64,000 nt of DNA from Candidatus Aquiluna sp. XM-24bin5 (GTDB lineage Bacteria; Actinomycetota; Actinomycetia; Actinomycetales; Microbacteriaceae): NCBI GenBank assembly GCA_003149555.1, contig QCWE01000001.1, forward strand, positions 1,080,546 through 1,144,545, given 5' to 3'. Positions 25,254 to 33,948 of the stretch are shown one piece after another. Both the position numbers and the translations under genes were made by a program. Positions within the stretch are counted from its first letter, which is position 1. Each line of letters starts with the position of its first letter. Below the pieces are notes generated by a model. It was not told where the DNA came from. It saw nothing but the letters and a program-made list of their open reading frames with translations, and ran no database searches.

Positions 25254-26462
25254 GTGCAAGCTGGCACTCGCCTCACCATGCGCCTCGGCATGGCCCAGAT
25301 CATCGGCTGGGGTTCTTCCTTTTATCTCCCAGCAATTCTTGCCGTTCCGATAGCTCAGTCATTGGGCATCACAACAGAGCTCTTCTTCTGGGCCTTCACC
25401 ATCTCACTGCTTGTTTCAGGCCTACTTGGCCCGAGGGTTGGAAAGGCTATCGATCGATTGGGCGGTAGGAAGGTTCTGCCGTGGGGTTCGGTCGCCTTTG
25501 CCATCGGCCTGGCATTGCTTGCCACCGCCACCGAGCCCGTGCAGCTGTTTGCAGCGTGGATCCTGATCGGGGTTGGCGGCTCAATGGGCAACTACGATGC
25601 TGCATTTGCAACAGCGGTGAACTTCTTTGGGAACAGGTCAAACAAAGTCATTGCGGGCATCACGGTTTTTGCCGGATTCTCCTCGTCGATCTCTTGGCCC
25701 CTTACAACTCTGCTATTGACTGAGTTTGGTTGGCAGTGGGCGGTCTGGTTCTGGGTTGCAGCACATCTACTTGTTGGCCTGCCTCTCAATCTGACAATTC
25801 CTCGCTCTGAGCGCAGAGAGGTTCCAGACATGACGGGGCCGATCCGGAAGATGGTGAAAAACAAGTTTCGCTTTGATTCGCTTCTGGTTGTTTTTGCAAT
25901 CATGTTTGCGCTCGAGGGCTTCATCGTCAGTTCGGTGAATACGACGCTGCCATTCATGCTTGGGGAGCTCGGGGCTTCAATCGAGCTTGCTCTGATTGCG
26001 TCGATAGTTCTTGGCCCTGCTCAGGTGATGGCGAGAGTGCTGCTTTTGGCACTTGGTAAGTGGGCAACGCCAATTAGGGTCGCAGCGATATCTATTGCCG
26101 CCCACCCACTTGGGGTTCTGGCTATCTGGCTCTTTGGCACAAACGGGCTCATGGCCTTTGTGATCCTTCACGGCATTGGGGTTGGACTGAACCCATTTAT
26201 TAGGGGTTCGCTGCCGCTGTTGTTCTTTGGGTCAGATCGCTTTGGTCAGCGCCAGGGCTACATCATGATGCTGAGCAAGGTTGTGTCGGCCCTCTCACCA
26301 ACCGCGCTAACTCTAATGCTGCTTGCCAATCCGCAACTGGCTATAGCCGCCACCTTCACCATGGGCGTCATCGCGTGCTTGCTGTTGGTGTGGATATATC
26401 TTCTCTTCAAGGCGCGGAACCCTAAACATCCTGAGACTGGTGAGATTCGGGAAATCAGTTAA
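25254..26462 (+). CDS. Major facilitator superfamily transporter
   Basis: 402 aa with about twelve membrane segments. The signature loop between helices 2 and 3 reads GPRVGKAIDRLGGRKVLPWG (residues 60-79). It starts with GTG at 25254 preceded by GAGGTGAT. Fungal-type monocarboxylate/oxalate MFS members look similar, but the substrate cannot be assigned. It overlaps the convergent hydrolase gene by 4 bases. Confidence 0.82.
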   Translation: MQAGTRLTMRLGMAQIIGWGSSFYLPAILAVPIAQSLGITTELFFWAFTISLLVSGLLGPRVGKAIDRLGGRKVLPWGSVAFAIGLALLATATEPVQLFAAWILIGVGGSMGNYDAAFATAVNFFGNRSNKVIAGITVFAGFSSSISWPLTTLLLTEFGWQWAVWFWVAAHLLVGLPLNLTIPRSERREVPDMTGPIRKMVKNKFRFDSLLVVFAIMFALEGFIVSSVNTTLPFMLGELGASIELALIASIVLGPAQVMARVLLLALGKWATPIRVAAISIAAHPLGVLAIWLFGTNGLMAFVILHGIGVGLNPFIRGSLPLLFFGSDRFGQRQGYIMMLSKVVSALSPTALTLMLLANPQLAIAATFTMGVIACLLLVWIYLLFKARNPKHPETGEIREIS

Positions 26463-27058
26463 CGAGAGATCAGGTCTGCTGGGTCGCCGCTTTCTACCCA
26501 GTCGATCAGGCCGGGCCACGGGCCCCAGCCATCGTCAAGGCTGAAGTGACCAGCGCCTTCAAACACGATCGGTTCAATTCCCAGAGCTGGTTTGTAAATC
26601 TCAACACCCCTTGGCAGCCAGCGGTCGTTGTCACCTGCGATTGCCTCCAAAGACCTCGCCCATTTCTTTGCCTGGGGTTCGAGCAAGGGATTGGTTAGGT
26701 CCATTGGGTCACCCTCAATACCCGAGGTTTCGGAGGTCATTTGCGGGTCTGGGGGAGCAACCAGCAGCACCCTGTCAAAGGGCGCGTTGAACATGTCCCC
26801 GAGAGCTCCATAGAGCCAATTAATGGTTCCCAGAGAGTGGGCAATGCAAATCTTGCTGCCACCAGGAACCTCATCCATCATGTTGCTCTCCTGGCGCAGA
26901 AGGTCCTGCCACTCGTGGGGCTTGGGGGTGTCAGGGTCTGGAAACTGCGGGTACCAAACCTGGTTGCCTCCTGATCTGAGCTCGGCTGCACTGAGTCTCA
27001 TCCAGTGGCCCTCGGGACGGCGATTGGTCCAGCCGTGGAGGAAAAGGATTTTGTGCAT
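26459..27058 (-). CDS. RBBP9/YdeN-family serine hydrolase
   Basis: 199 aa compact alpha/beta hydrolase. It begins KILFLHGWTNRRPEGHW. The nucleophile elbow is IAHSLGT (Ser near residue 74), the acid is in AGDNDRWLP and the catalytic His is in FEGAGHFSLDDG. This arrangement is typical of RBBP9-like hydrolases of unknown natural substrate. Confidence 0.85.
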   Translation of the reverse strand: MHKILFLHGWTNRRPEGHWMRLSAAELRSGGNQVWYPQFPDPDTPKPHEWQDLLRQESNMMDEVPGGSKICIAHSLGTINWLYGALGDMFNAPFDRVLLVAPPDPQMTSETSGIEGDPMDLTNPLLEPQAKKWARSLEAIAGDNDRWLPRGVEIYKPALGIEPIVFEGAGHFSLDDGWGPWPGLIDWVESGDPADLISR

Positions 27059-27085
27059 GAAGAACTTAACCGAGAAAAAGGCCGG

Positions 27086-29161
27086 CTAGTCCTGCAACTT
27101 CATTCGAAGGGCGTTAGCAACTACCGACACAGAGCTAAATGCCATGGCAACCCCTGCAAGCATGGGGTTTAGAAGTCCCGCGGCAGCCACCGGAATCAGC
27201 AGGATGTTGTAGCCGAAGGCCCAGCCAAGGTTTTGCAGGATGTTGCGATAGGTTCGGCGGCCAAGCTTTAGCGAGGAGGGGATCTTTCTGGGGTCGTCAT
27301 CGAGAACCGTGATCGCACTCGCGGCCTGAGCCGCTTGAGCGCCTGATCCCATGGCAATTCCAATGTCCGCACTGGCCAGAGCCGCAACGTCATTGATGCC
27401 ATCGCCGACCATTGCCAGCTTCTCAGGTTGCGATGTTAGGTATTCGAGCTTGCCCTCTGGTGAAGCGGAGGCTAGAGCCTCATCGAGGCCAAGTTGGCCT
27501 GCGACCGCGTCAACGCGCCTTTGGTTGTCGCCAGATAACATGGCCACCTTTAGACCCATTGAGTGCAACTCACTAACGGTTTCCCTGGCGCCCTCACGCA
27601 GGCCATCACTGAGTTCAATCAGGCCGTGGGCCCAGCCCTCCCAGGCAACTACTACCAGGGTGTTGGGCCCGGCATTTTGGATTGCGGCATCAAGCTCCGC
27701 CTGATTTTCGTAAATGCCAGGCTTTTCAACACTCACCCTGAGAGCGTCGATGTCTCCAGCAACGCCGCGACCTGAGATCTCCTCAATGTTTGAGGCGACG
27801 TAAGTGGTTCCGCTGGCAGCTATGGCCATTGCCACAGGGTGTTTGCTGCCGGCTTCGACGGCTGCGGCCTTAGCCACGGTATCCTCGGCAGTAACGCCGC
27901 CGAGACCATGGGCTTTGACGATACTCAGCTTCCCGTCAGTTAGTGTCCCGGTCTTGTCGAAGACAACCTTGTTTATTCTGGCAAGCAGCCTGAGGCTGTC
28001 GGGGTTTCGAATTACGACCGACTTTTTGGTGCCGAGACTGGTTGCCACCACCAGGCTCATTGGTACGGCAATACCTAAAGCGCAGGGGCAGGCGATCACC
28101 AGCACCGCGACCGCAGCCTCAAAGGCTCGCGTGCTGTCTCCGAGAGCAAGTGCCCAGACGAAGTAGGTGGCAATGGAAATCACAATGACGCTCGGCACGA
28201 ACACACTGGAGATGCGATCGGTTAGGGAACCAAGTTGGGTCTTGCTCGCTGTTGCCTCGCGGACCAGGTCCGCGATTCTTGAGAGCCGTGAGGTTCCAGC
28301 ACTTGCGGTTAGGCGAATGATTACTTCTCCCGATAGCACTGTGGCACCGGCACTCAGTGCCTCCCCAGCCCGCAGCTCAACCGGCAGGCTCTCTCCAGTC
28401 AGGGTTGAGTTATCTACCGAGGCGAATTCGCTGACCAGGGTCCCATCTGCGGGGACGCGATCACCCGCTACTACAACTACCTCGTCTCCAGCCCTGAGGG
28501 TGTGAGTGGGCACCTGCTCGCGCGTCCCGTCTCGGATGACTGTTGCACTGTCGGGGATGGCGCTCAGTAGCGCCCTAACAGAATCAGTTGCACTGCGTCT
28601 TGCCCTAACCTCAATGAATCTTCCAAGGAGGACAACCGAGGGAACTACCGCGCTTACCTCGAAGTAGTGGTGAGTGGAGCCGGTGAGCACCAGGTAGATG
28701 CTGTAGAGGTAGGCCACCGAGGAACCAAGCGAAACGAGGGTGTCCATGGTGGTGTCGCCGTGGCGAAGGTTTTTGATGGCAGCCGCATGAAACGGAAAGC
28801 TGACATACAGAATCACCGGTGTCGCAAGTGCCCAGACCAAGAACTGCTGGCCCTCAAACTCAATACCGGGCACCATCGAAAACACCATCGCCAGCAGGGA
28901 CAAGACTGCGCCCGTGATGAGCCTCGGCTTCAGAGTCTTGAGCTCTTCCTTGCCCTCTCCGACTTTGTAGCCGGCGCTCGCAACAGCCTCTTTGAGCACA
29001 TCAAGTTCAATCTCACCGGCAAACTGCAGGTGAGCCTTTTCGCTTGCGAAGTCAACGTAGGCAGTTACGCCATCGACTCTATTTAGCGTTTTCTCAACTC
29101 TTCGGGCGCAAGCCGTGCAGGTCATGCCCTCGATGTCGAGCTCTACGAGATTATTAGCCAT
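27086..29161 (-). CDS. copA: Copper(I)-exporting P1B-type ATPase
   Basis: 691 aa. One N-terminal metal-binding domain (GMTCTACARRVEKTL) precedes eight membrane helices. The metal-site motif is CPC in IACPCALGIAVP, the phosphorylation site is DKTGTLTDGK and the hinge is GDGINDVAALASADIG. The C-terminal helices carry YN (FGYNILLIP) and MAFSSVSVVANAL, the CopA-specific residues for Cu(I). It pumps copper out of the cytoplasm. It overlaps the upstream chaperone gene by 8 bases. Confidence 0.92.
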   Translation of the reverse strand: MANNLVELDIEGMTCTACARRVEKTLNRVDGVTAYVDFASEKAHLQFAGEIELDVLKEAVASAGYKVGEGKEELKTLKPRLITGAVLSLLAMVFSMVPGIEFEGQQFLVWALATPVILYVSFPFHAAAIKNLRHGDTTMDTLVSLGSSVAYLYSIYLVLTGSTHHYFEVSAVVPSVVLLGRFIEVRARRSATDSVRALLSAIPDSATVIRDGTREQVPTHTLRAGDEVVVVAGDRVPADGTLVSEFASVDNSTLTGESLPVELRAGEALSAGATVLSGEVIIRLTASAGTSRLSRIADLVREATASKTQLGSLTDRISSVFVPSVIVISIATYFVWALALGDSTRAFEAAVAVLVIACPCALGIAVPMSLVVATSLGTKKSVVIRNPDSLRLLARINKVVFDKTGTLTDGKLSIVKAHGLGGVTAEDTVAKAAAVEAGSKHPVAMAIAASGTTYVASNIEEISGRGVAGDIDALRVSVEKPGIYENQAELDAAIQNAGPNTLVVVAWEGWAHGLIELSDGLREGARETVSELHSMGLKVAMLSGDNQRRVDAVAGQLGLDEALASASPEGKLEYLTSQPEKLAMVGDGINDVAALASADIGIAMGSGAQAAQAASAITVLDDDPRKIPSSLKLGRRTYRNILQNLGWAFGYNILLIPVAAAGLLNPMLAGVAMAFSSVSVVANALRMKLQD

Positions 29162-29375
29162 TTACGGTTGCAAAACCAGTTGCCTGGTAGCCAGCCTCTT
29201 CGATTGCTGCCGAGAGCTGGTCTTCACTAACACCCTCTGACTCAATCGTGGCCTTGCCTGCGGCGTGATCAACCTGTACATTGCTGACTCCCTCTAGGGT
29301 TGCAAGTTCATTGGTGACGCTCATGGCGCAGTGGCCGCATGTCATGCCCTCGATGCTGATTTCAATCTTGCTCAT
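29154..29375 (-). CDS. copZ: CopZ-type copper chaperone
   Basis: 73 aa heavy-metal-associated domain with GMTCGHCAMSVTNEL; the two cysteines bind Cu(I) for delivery to CopA. The ATG at 29375 has AAGGAG upstream and overlaps the previous stop (TAATG). A longer in-frame reading upstream runs antisense-like through the DUF4395 gene and is not used. Confidence 0.88.
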   Translation of the reverse strand: MSKIEISIEGMTCGHCAMSVTNELATLEGVSNVQVDHAAGKATIESEGVSEDQLSAAIEEAGYQATGFATVNG

Positions 29376-29902
29376 TACCTTGCTCCTTCGTTTTCTAAGC
29401 TGCAGACTCCTCCTGAGCACAGCTGTGGTTTTTCTTTGGCAAATCTCATGTGTAGCCAGCAGCCGGCACAAAATCCAAATGCTGCCTCTGCAAATAAAAA
29501 GCTCATGCAGAGTGCGCACAAACCCAGCACGATCTCATCTCGCATTCCAAGCCACCCCATCATGAAGCAGGCAACCAGAACCATGCCAAACCCAATTGAC
29601 CAGGCAGTTTGCTTGGGTTTTGCATCAACCCACTCGGGTATCTGGTTGCGCACAAAATAATCCGAGATGCGAAGCGTGGGAGAGAATCTCTGTCCGGCAA
29701 AAAGCCTTACGAACATCTCGAACATAAAAAACGCTCCAAAGGCTCTCAGCAGCGAGAAGTCTGAGGTGAGGGCGGCCGTCATCCAGCCAGCAAATCCGAA
29801 GACAAACAGCAATCCAGCTGCAGCTCTTACCGAGCGCTCGTTGAAAACCGCATGGTCATGCTGAGGCGTCAGCACGCCAAAGGAGGTGTGTTGGATGCTC
29901 AC
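29375..29902 (-). CDS. DUF4395 membrane protein
   Basis: 175 aa with four membrane helices and family blocks VFNERSVRAAAGLLFV and GQRFSPTLRISDYFV. The C-terminal helix and tail are cysteine-rich (LCALCMSF, FGFCAGCW, LCSGGVC), which could bind metal or exchange disulfides. It lies between an ArsR regulator (4-base overlap) and copZ (1-base overlap), so it is co-expressed with copper export; a metal-handling role is inferred. Confidence 0.75.
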   Translation of the reverse strand: MSIQHTSFGVLTPQHDHAVFNERSVRAAAGLLFVFGFAGWMTAALTSDFSLLRAFGAFFMFEMFVRLFAGQRFSPTLRISDYFVRNQIPEWVDAKPKQTAWSIGFGMVLVACFMMGWLGMRDEIVLGLCALCMSFLFAEAAFGFCAGCWLHMRFAKEKPQLCSGGVCSLENEGAR

Positions 29903-30234
29903 TCAAACAGCTCCGCTATTTGGCCCCAGAGCTCTTTGTTCACGCTGTAGTGGACCCAGGTTCCCCTGCGCTCTGCGCTCAACAAACCCACCTCAGTGAG
30001 CTTCTTCATGTGGTGGGAGATGGTTGGTTGTGATAGCCCAAGGGGACCAGTGAGGTCGCAGGTGCAGGCGCTGCTGTTCTCACCCTGATTGATAAGCGCG
30101 AGGATCTGGAGCCTTGTTGGGTCTGCAACTGCCTTGAGAAGGCTCGCAATTTCATTCGCCTTGGTCCGGGCCATTGGCTCGACTCCAGGCGTGGGTGCGC
30201 ACTGGGAGATATCTAGTTGCACTCTCGTAACCAT
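29899..30234 (-). CDS. arsR: ArsR/SmtB-family metalloregulator
   Basis: 111 aa winged-helix repressor. DPTRLQILALINQG precedes the metal-sensing pair in SSACTCDLTGPL, and the recognition helix is LSQPTISHHMKKLTEVGL. The CxC-D-L pattern is that of arsenite/antimonite-sensing ArsR proteins. It is divergent from the aquaglyceroporin/arsenate reductase genes and leads the copper gene cluster. An additional Cys13 near the N-terminus (ISQCAP) might contribute a third ligand. It probably represses both sides through the operator at 30249-30264. Confidence 0.88.
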   Translation of the reverse strand: MVTRVQLDISQCAPTPGVEPMARTKANEIASLLKAVADPTRLQILALINQGENSSACTCDLTGPLGLSQPTISHHMKKLTEVGLLSAERRGTWVHYSVNKELWGQIAELFE

Positions 30235-30248
30235 TTGTTCACCTATTC

Positions 30249-30264
30249 ATAGATGGTTATCTAT
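30249..30264. promoter_or_regulatory. ArsR operator candidate in the divergent promoter
   Basis: ATAGAT and ATCTAT form a perfect inverted repeat with a 4-nt spacer, midway in the 62-nt gap between arsR and the aquaglyceroporin gene. Its size and AT-rich symmetry suit an ArsR dimer and could control both directions. Confidence 0.6.
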
Positions 30265-30296
30265 AAACTACCAGAGCATTAGAGAGAAGGTAAGGC

Positions 30297-30965
30297 TTGC
30301 AACATCCGCTTTCAGCGAAGCTTCTGGCCGAGTTTTTAGGCACCGCCCTGATTGTTTCCGGCGTAGTTGGCGCAGGCTTCATGACCGCCACCTTGCAATC
30401 TGGTTACCCGCTTGGCCTCACCATGATCGCCGCAACGGTTGCTGCGATCCTTTTCGTCGCGATCTCAATCTTTGGCCCCATCTCTGGAGCGCACTTCAAC
30501 CCGGTAGTTACCCTGGGTTTTCTGGTGCGGAAGGCTATTGCCTCGGGCGAGGCCGGTGCTTACATCGCAGCTCAGGTGCTTGGCGCCATAAGCGGGGCAG
30601 TGACTGCAAATCTAATGTTCGGCTCGGCCTGGCTCGAGGTGAGCAAGCTAGAGAGATTCTCGCTTCCTACCTTTTTGGGTGAGGTGGTTGCTACCTGGGG
30701 CTTGGTGCTCTTGATCCTGCTGCTGGTTCATTTTGAGAAGGCAAATTTGGTTGCTGCCTCGGTTGCAGCCTGGATATTCGCAGGCCACATATTCACCTCT
30801 TCAACATCGTTTGCTAACCCGGCAGTGACCCTGGGGCGTATCTTCACCGAAGCCCCCTCGGGTATCGCACCCGACTCAGCACTCTGGTTCGCCTTGGCCC
30901 AGCTAATTGGTATGGCCATCGCACTTATTACCTTTGCTCCCCTCACCAAGAAAGTAGGCAGCTAA
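30297..30965 (+). CDS. Aquaglyceroporin of the arsenic-resistance type (AqpS-like)
   Basis: 222 aa MIP channel with six helices and the two NPA boxes HFNPVVTLG and FANPAVTLGRIF; the first is NPV. It starts with TTG at 30297 after GAAGGTAAGG. Directly coupled to an arsenate reductase gene (TAATG overlap) and divergent from arsR, it probably lets arsenite flow out after arsenate reduction, as known for AqpS of Sinorhizobium. No arsB/acr3 pump gene is adjacent. Confidence 0.87.
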   Translation: MQHPLSAKLLAEFLGTALIVSGVVGAGFMTATLQSGYPLGLTMIAATVAAILFVAISIFGPISGAHFNPVVTLGFLVRKAIASGEAGAYIAAQVLGAISGAVTANLMFGSAWLEVSKLERFSLPTFLGEVVATWGLVLLILLLVHFEKANLVAASVAAWIFAGHIFTSSTSFANPAVTLGRIFTEAPSGIAPDSALWFALAQLIGMAIALITFAPLTKKVGS

Positions 30966-31381
30966 TGTCAGCCCCAATCGCTTCGGTCATGTTTGTTTGC
31001 GTTCACAACGCAGGAAGATCGCAGATGGCACAGGGTTTTCTGCACCACCTGGCTGGCGATCGCATTGAGGTTCGCTCTTCAGGCACCATGCCGGGAGACC
31101 AGGTGAACCCCTCAGCAGTTGAGGCCATGAACGAGCTGGGCATTGACATCTCAGCTGCAAAACCAAAGGTTCTTACCGACGAGGAGGTTAGGGCTTCGGA
31201 CTACGTAATCACCATGGGCTGTGGCGATGCCTGCCCCTTCTACCCGGGGAAGATTTACCTCGACTGGAAGCTGGAGGATCCAGCCGGAAAAGGCGTGGAG
31301 TCGGTTCGACCAATTCGCGATGAGATCAAGGTTCTGGTCGAGAATCTGATTGCCGAAATCGACGCAAAAGCCAAATCTTGA
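30965..31381 (+). CDS. arsC: Arsenate reductase, low-molecular-weight phosphatase type
   Basis: 138 aa with the CX5R loop at Cys12-Arg18 (FVCVHNAGRSQMAQGF). Downstream TMGCGDACPFYPGK holds further cysteines of the thiol relay, and the acid DW motif is in YLDWKLEDPAG. It reduces arsenate to arsenite, which leaves through the coupled channel. By its motifs it could use thioredoxin or a mycothiol/mycoredoxin system. Confidence 0.9.
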   Translation: MSAPIASVMFVCVHNAGRSQMAQGFLHHLAGDRIEVRSSGTMPGDQVNPSAVEAMNELGIDISAAKPKVLTDEEVRASDYVITMGCGDACPFYPGKIYLDWKLEDPAGKGVESVRPIRDEIKVLVENLIAEIDAKAKS

Positions 31382-31389
31382 CAAACTAG

Positions 31390-31408
31390 TTAGGTTTACC
31401 TAACCTCT
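31390..31408. promoter_or_regulatory. IdeR/DtxR iron box
   Basis: TTAGGTTTACCTAACCTCT closely matches the 19-bp IdeR consensus, with good dyad symmetry in its first 15 bases. It is 42 nt before the ferric-iron binding protein gene and would repress the transporter when iron is sufficient. Confidence 0.85.
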
Positions 31409-31449
31409 TTGGGTAATCATCTTTTTACCCAACTTTTGAAGAGGTTTCA

Positions 31450-32433
31450 TTGAGGTTTCGCAGTGCTCTCGCTGTCTTTGTTGTCTCCGGTTTGTTTCTT
31501 ACCGGTTGCAGCGCCGAGGACGATTCGCTACTGGTTTATTCGGGCAGGAGCGAGGCACTAATTGGGCCCCTTGTTGAACAGTTTGAGCAGGCTAGCGGCA
31601 TCGATGTCGAGGTTCGCTACGCGGGCAGTGCGGAGCTAGCCGCGCAGCTTCTTGAGGAGGGTACCAATTCGCCTGCGGATATCTTCCTCGCGCAGGATGC
31701 TGGGGCGTTAGGTGCGGCCTCCAAGGCGGGTCTGCTAACTGCCATTCCAGATGAGATCTTCTCCCTTGTTCCCCCGGAGTATTCGGCAGCAGACAAAAGC
31801 TGGGTGGGGGTTTCCGGCAGGGCGAGAGTTTTGGTTTATGACCCGGCCGAGGTTAGTGAGCTGCCCGCGAGTATTTTTGATCTTGAGGCTGAGTCTTGGC
31901 AGGGCCGAATTGGCATCGCGCCAACCAATGCTTCGTTCCAGTCTTTTGTGACCGCCATGCGAGTTATCCACGGTGATGAGCGCACCTTGGAATGGCTAGA
32001 GGCAATGCGGGAGAACGCCGTCATCTACGAAAAAAACGGCGCAATACTCGAAGCCGTTGAGTCGGGACAGTTGGCTGCGGGGCTTATCAACCACTACTAC
32101 TGGTATGCGCGTGCGATGGATGTTGGTCAGGCTCAGATGAACAGCCGCCTGGCTCAGTTTGGGGCTGCGGACGCGGGCAATCTTGTCAACGTTGCCGGTG
32201 TTGGCATCTTAAATGCATCCGAGAACGCGAGTGAGTTTGTTAGCTACCTGCTCAGCGAATCGGGCCAGAAGTACTTCGCCGAGGAAACCAGGGAGTATCC
32301 ACTTGTTGGCGGCATTAGCCCCGCCGATGAGCTGGTACCGCTTAGCGAGATTCAAACTCCCGCGATTGACCTAAGCGACCTCGACACTCTTGAAAGGACG
32401 CTGGAGCTAATCCGCCAGGCGGGACTGATCTAG
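31450..32433 (+). CDS. Ferric iron ABC transporter binding lipoprotein
   Basis: 327 aa Fbp/FutA-type binding protein. Its signal peptide ends in the lipobox FLTGCSAE (Cys at about 20). Family segments are LLVYSGRSEALIGPLVEQFE, ADIFLAQDAGALGAASKAGLL and GLINHYYWYA, where the tandem tyrosines coordinate Fe(III). It starts with TTG at 31450 after GAAGAGG. An IdeR box precedes it, and permease and ATPase genes follow. Confidence 0.9.
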   Translation: MRFRSALAVFVVSGLFLTGCSAEDDSLLVYSGRSEALIGPLVEQFEQASGIDVEVRYAGSAELAAQLLEEGTNSPADIFLAQDAGALGAASKAGLLTAIPDEIFSLVPPEYSAADKSWVGVSGRARVLVYDPAEVSELPASIFDLEAESWQGRIGIAPTNASFQSFVTAMRVIHGDERTLEWLEAMRENAVIYEKNGAILEAVESGQLAAGLINHYYWYARAMDVGQAQMNSRLAQFGAADAGNLVNVAGVGILNASENASEFVSYLLSESGQKYFAEETREYPLVGGISPADELVPLSEIQTPAIDLSDLDTLERTLELIRQAGLI

Positions 32434-32439
32434 GCCCAG

Positions 32440-33948
32440 ATGCAAAGACCTCCGATTGCAGCGGTAGCGCTGGGTGTAGTTGCAGCCCTAGCGTCTCTAT
32501 TGCCGATCGGGTATTTGCTGCTTCGGCTCGCCGAGGGCTTTGAGGCAGCGCTGGCGGAACTGCTCAGGACAAGGACGCTGGAGCTGCTTTGGAACTCGAT
32601 CAGTCTCACTCTCAGTGTTTCCCTGACGGCATTGGCAATAGGTATCCTGCAGGCCTGGCTCACGGTGAGAACTAACCTTGTCCTCGCCCCGGTATTTGCA
32701 GTGCTGGCAACCCTGCCACTTGCCATCCCGAGCTTCGTCCTTGCACTTGGCTACCTGAGCATATTTCCGTGGTTCAGCGGTTTTTGGGCAGCCTGGCTCA
32801 CCCTGTCGCTGGCAACCGCGCCGTACGTTTTTTTGGCAGTATCGGCCGCGCTGATTAGCTCAAATTTCGCAGCCGAGGAGGTGGCTCGTTCGCTTGGGAA
32901 AAATCGGCTGCAAGTTTTCTGGAGCGTGAGTTGGCCTCAGATAAGGCCTGCTGCCCTCGCATCGGGTTTGTTGGTGGCGCTCTATACGCTGAGCGAATTC
33001 GGCGCAATCGCGCTGCTCCGCTTCGACACCTTTACCCGTGCCATCTACAACGCCTACCGCGGATCATTTGATAGAACCAGCGCAGCTGCGCTGGCACTGG
33101 TTTTGGTGGCGCTAACGCTGGTTGTCATCTTCTTCGAGCGCCGCTATCGAGGAGATCGCTGGAGCGCACCGAGCACCTCAGGCCGCAGAAGGCTCATAGA
33201 TCTCGGCGGTTTGAGGCTGCCTTCGCTCATGGCCCTTTCCGTGCTTGGCCTTGCAGGGGCGGGGCTACCGATTGTGTCCCTGATTGGCTGGTCTCTGAAT
33301 CAACGCGCATTTGATTTGCTCAGGTTGGGAGAACTGGTAGTTAGTTCGCTGCTAGTGGCGCTTGCAGCGGGAGTAATTATCGGCATCTTCGCACTTGCGA
33401 TCTCGGTTTGGAACCTTAGGTTCCAAAGCCGGCTCTCCGGGGTGGTCGATCTAACAGCATGGACCGCACATGCACTCCCAGCGGTTGTGGTTGCGCTGGC
33501 GCTGGTGTTCTTTGGTGCAAACCTCTTGCCAGGCATCTACCAGACCATTTGGCTACTGCTGCTTGCCTACCTCATCTTGTTTTTGCCAAATGCGCTGGGG
33601 CTCGTCGGAACTCCGATTGCGCTTGTGCCGAGGAGTATCGAGGAGGTTGCAAGAAGTCAGGGGCTTAGCAAGAACGCGGCGCTGGGCAAGGTGGTCCTGC
33701 CAATTGCCGCGCCAGGCATCATCGCCGGTATTGCGCTCGCATCCCTCACCGTACTTAAAGAACTCCCCGCCACCCTGCTGCTTCGCCCCAATCAGTTAGA
33801 CACCTTGGCGACAGAGCTATGGCAGGCAACTGAGGTTTTGGCCTATTCGCAGGCTGCCCCCTATGCCCTCGCGCTGATTATCATTGCGGGGGTGCCGGCA
33901 CTTTTCCTGAATGCCCAGGCCAGAAGACTGATTTCGGAGGTTAGCTAG
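32440..33948 (+). CDS. Ferric iron ABC transporter permease (FbpB-like, two-domain)
   Basis: 502 aa with about twelve membrane segments and two EAA loops, EEVARSLGKNRLQVFWSVSW and EEVARSQGLSKNAALGKVVL, as in fused FbpB/SfuB permeases. It begins 6 nt after the binding protein stop with no clear SD, so translation is probably coupled. It abuts the ATPase gene. Confidence 0.9.
   Translation: MQRPPIAAVALGVVAALASLLPIGYLLLRLAEGFEAALAELLRTRTLELLWNSISLTLSVSLTALAIGILQAWLTVRTNLVLAPVFAVLATLPLAIPSFVLALGYLSIFPWFSGFWAAWLTLSLATAPYVFLAVSAALISSNFAAEEVARSLGKNRLQVFWSVSWPQIRPAALASGLLVALYTLSEFGAIALLRFDTFTRAIYNAYRGSFDRTSAAALALVLVALTLVVIFFERRYRGDRWSAPSTSGRRRLIDLGGLRLPSLMALSVLGLAGAGLPIVSLIGWSLNQRAFDLLRLGELVVSSLLVALAAGVIIGIFALAISVWNLRFQSRLSGVVDLTAWTAHALPAVVVALALVFFGANLLPGIYQTIWLLLLAYLILFLPNALGLVGTPIALVPRSIEEVARSQGLSKNAALGKVVLPIAAPGIIAGIALASLTVLKELPATLLLRPNQLDTLATELWQATEVLAYSQAAPYALALIIIAGVPALFLNAQARRLISEVS

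Noticed and set aside
29376..29519. N-terminal extension of CopZ
   Set aside because: It runs inside the DUF4395 gene on the same strand in another frame. The ATG at 29375 has AAGGAG and gives the normal CopZ length.
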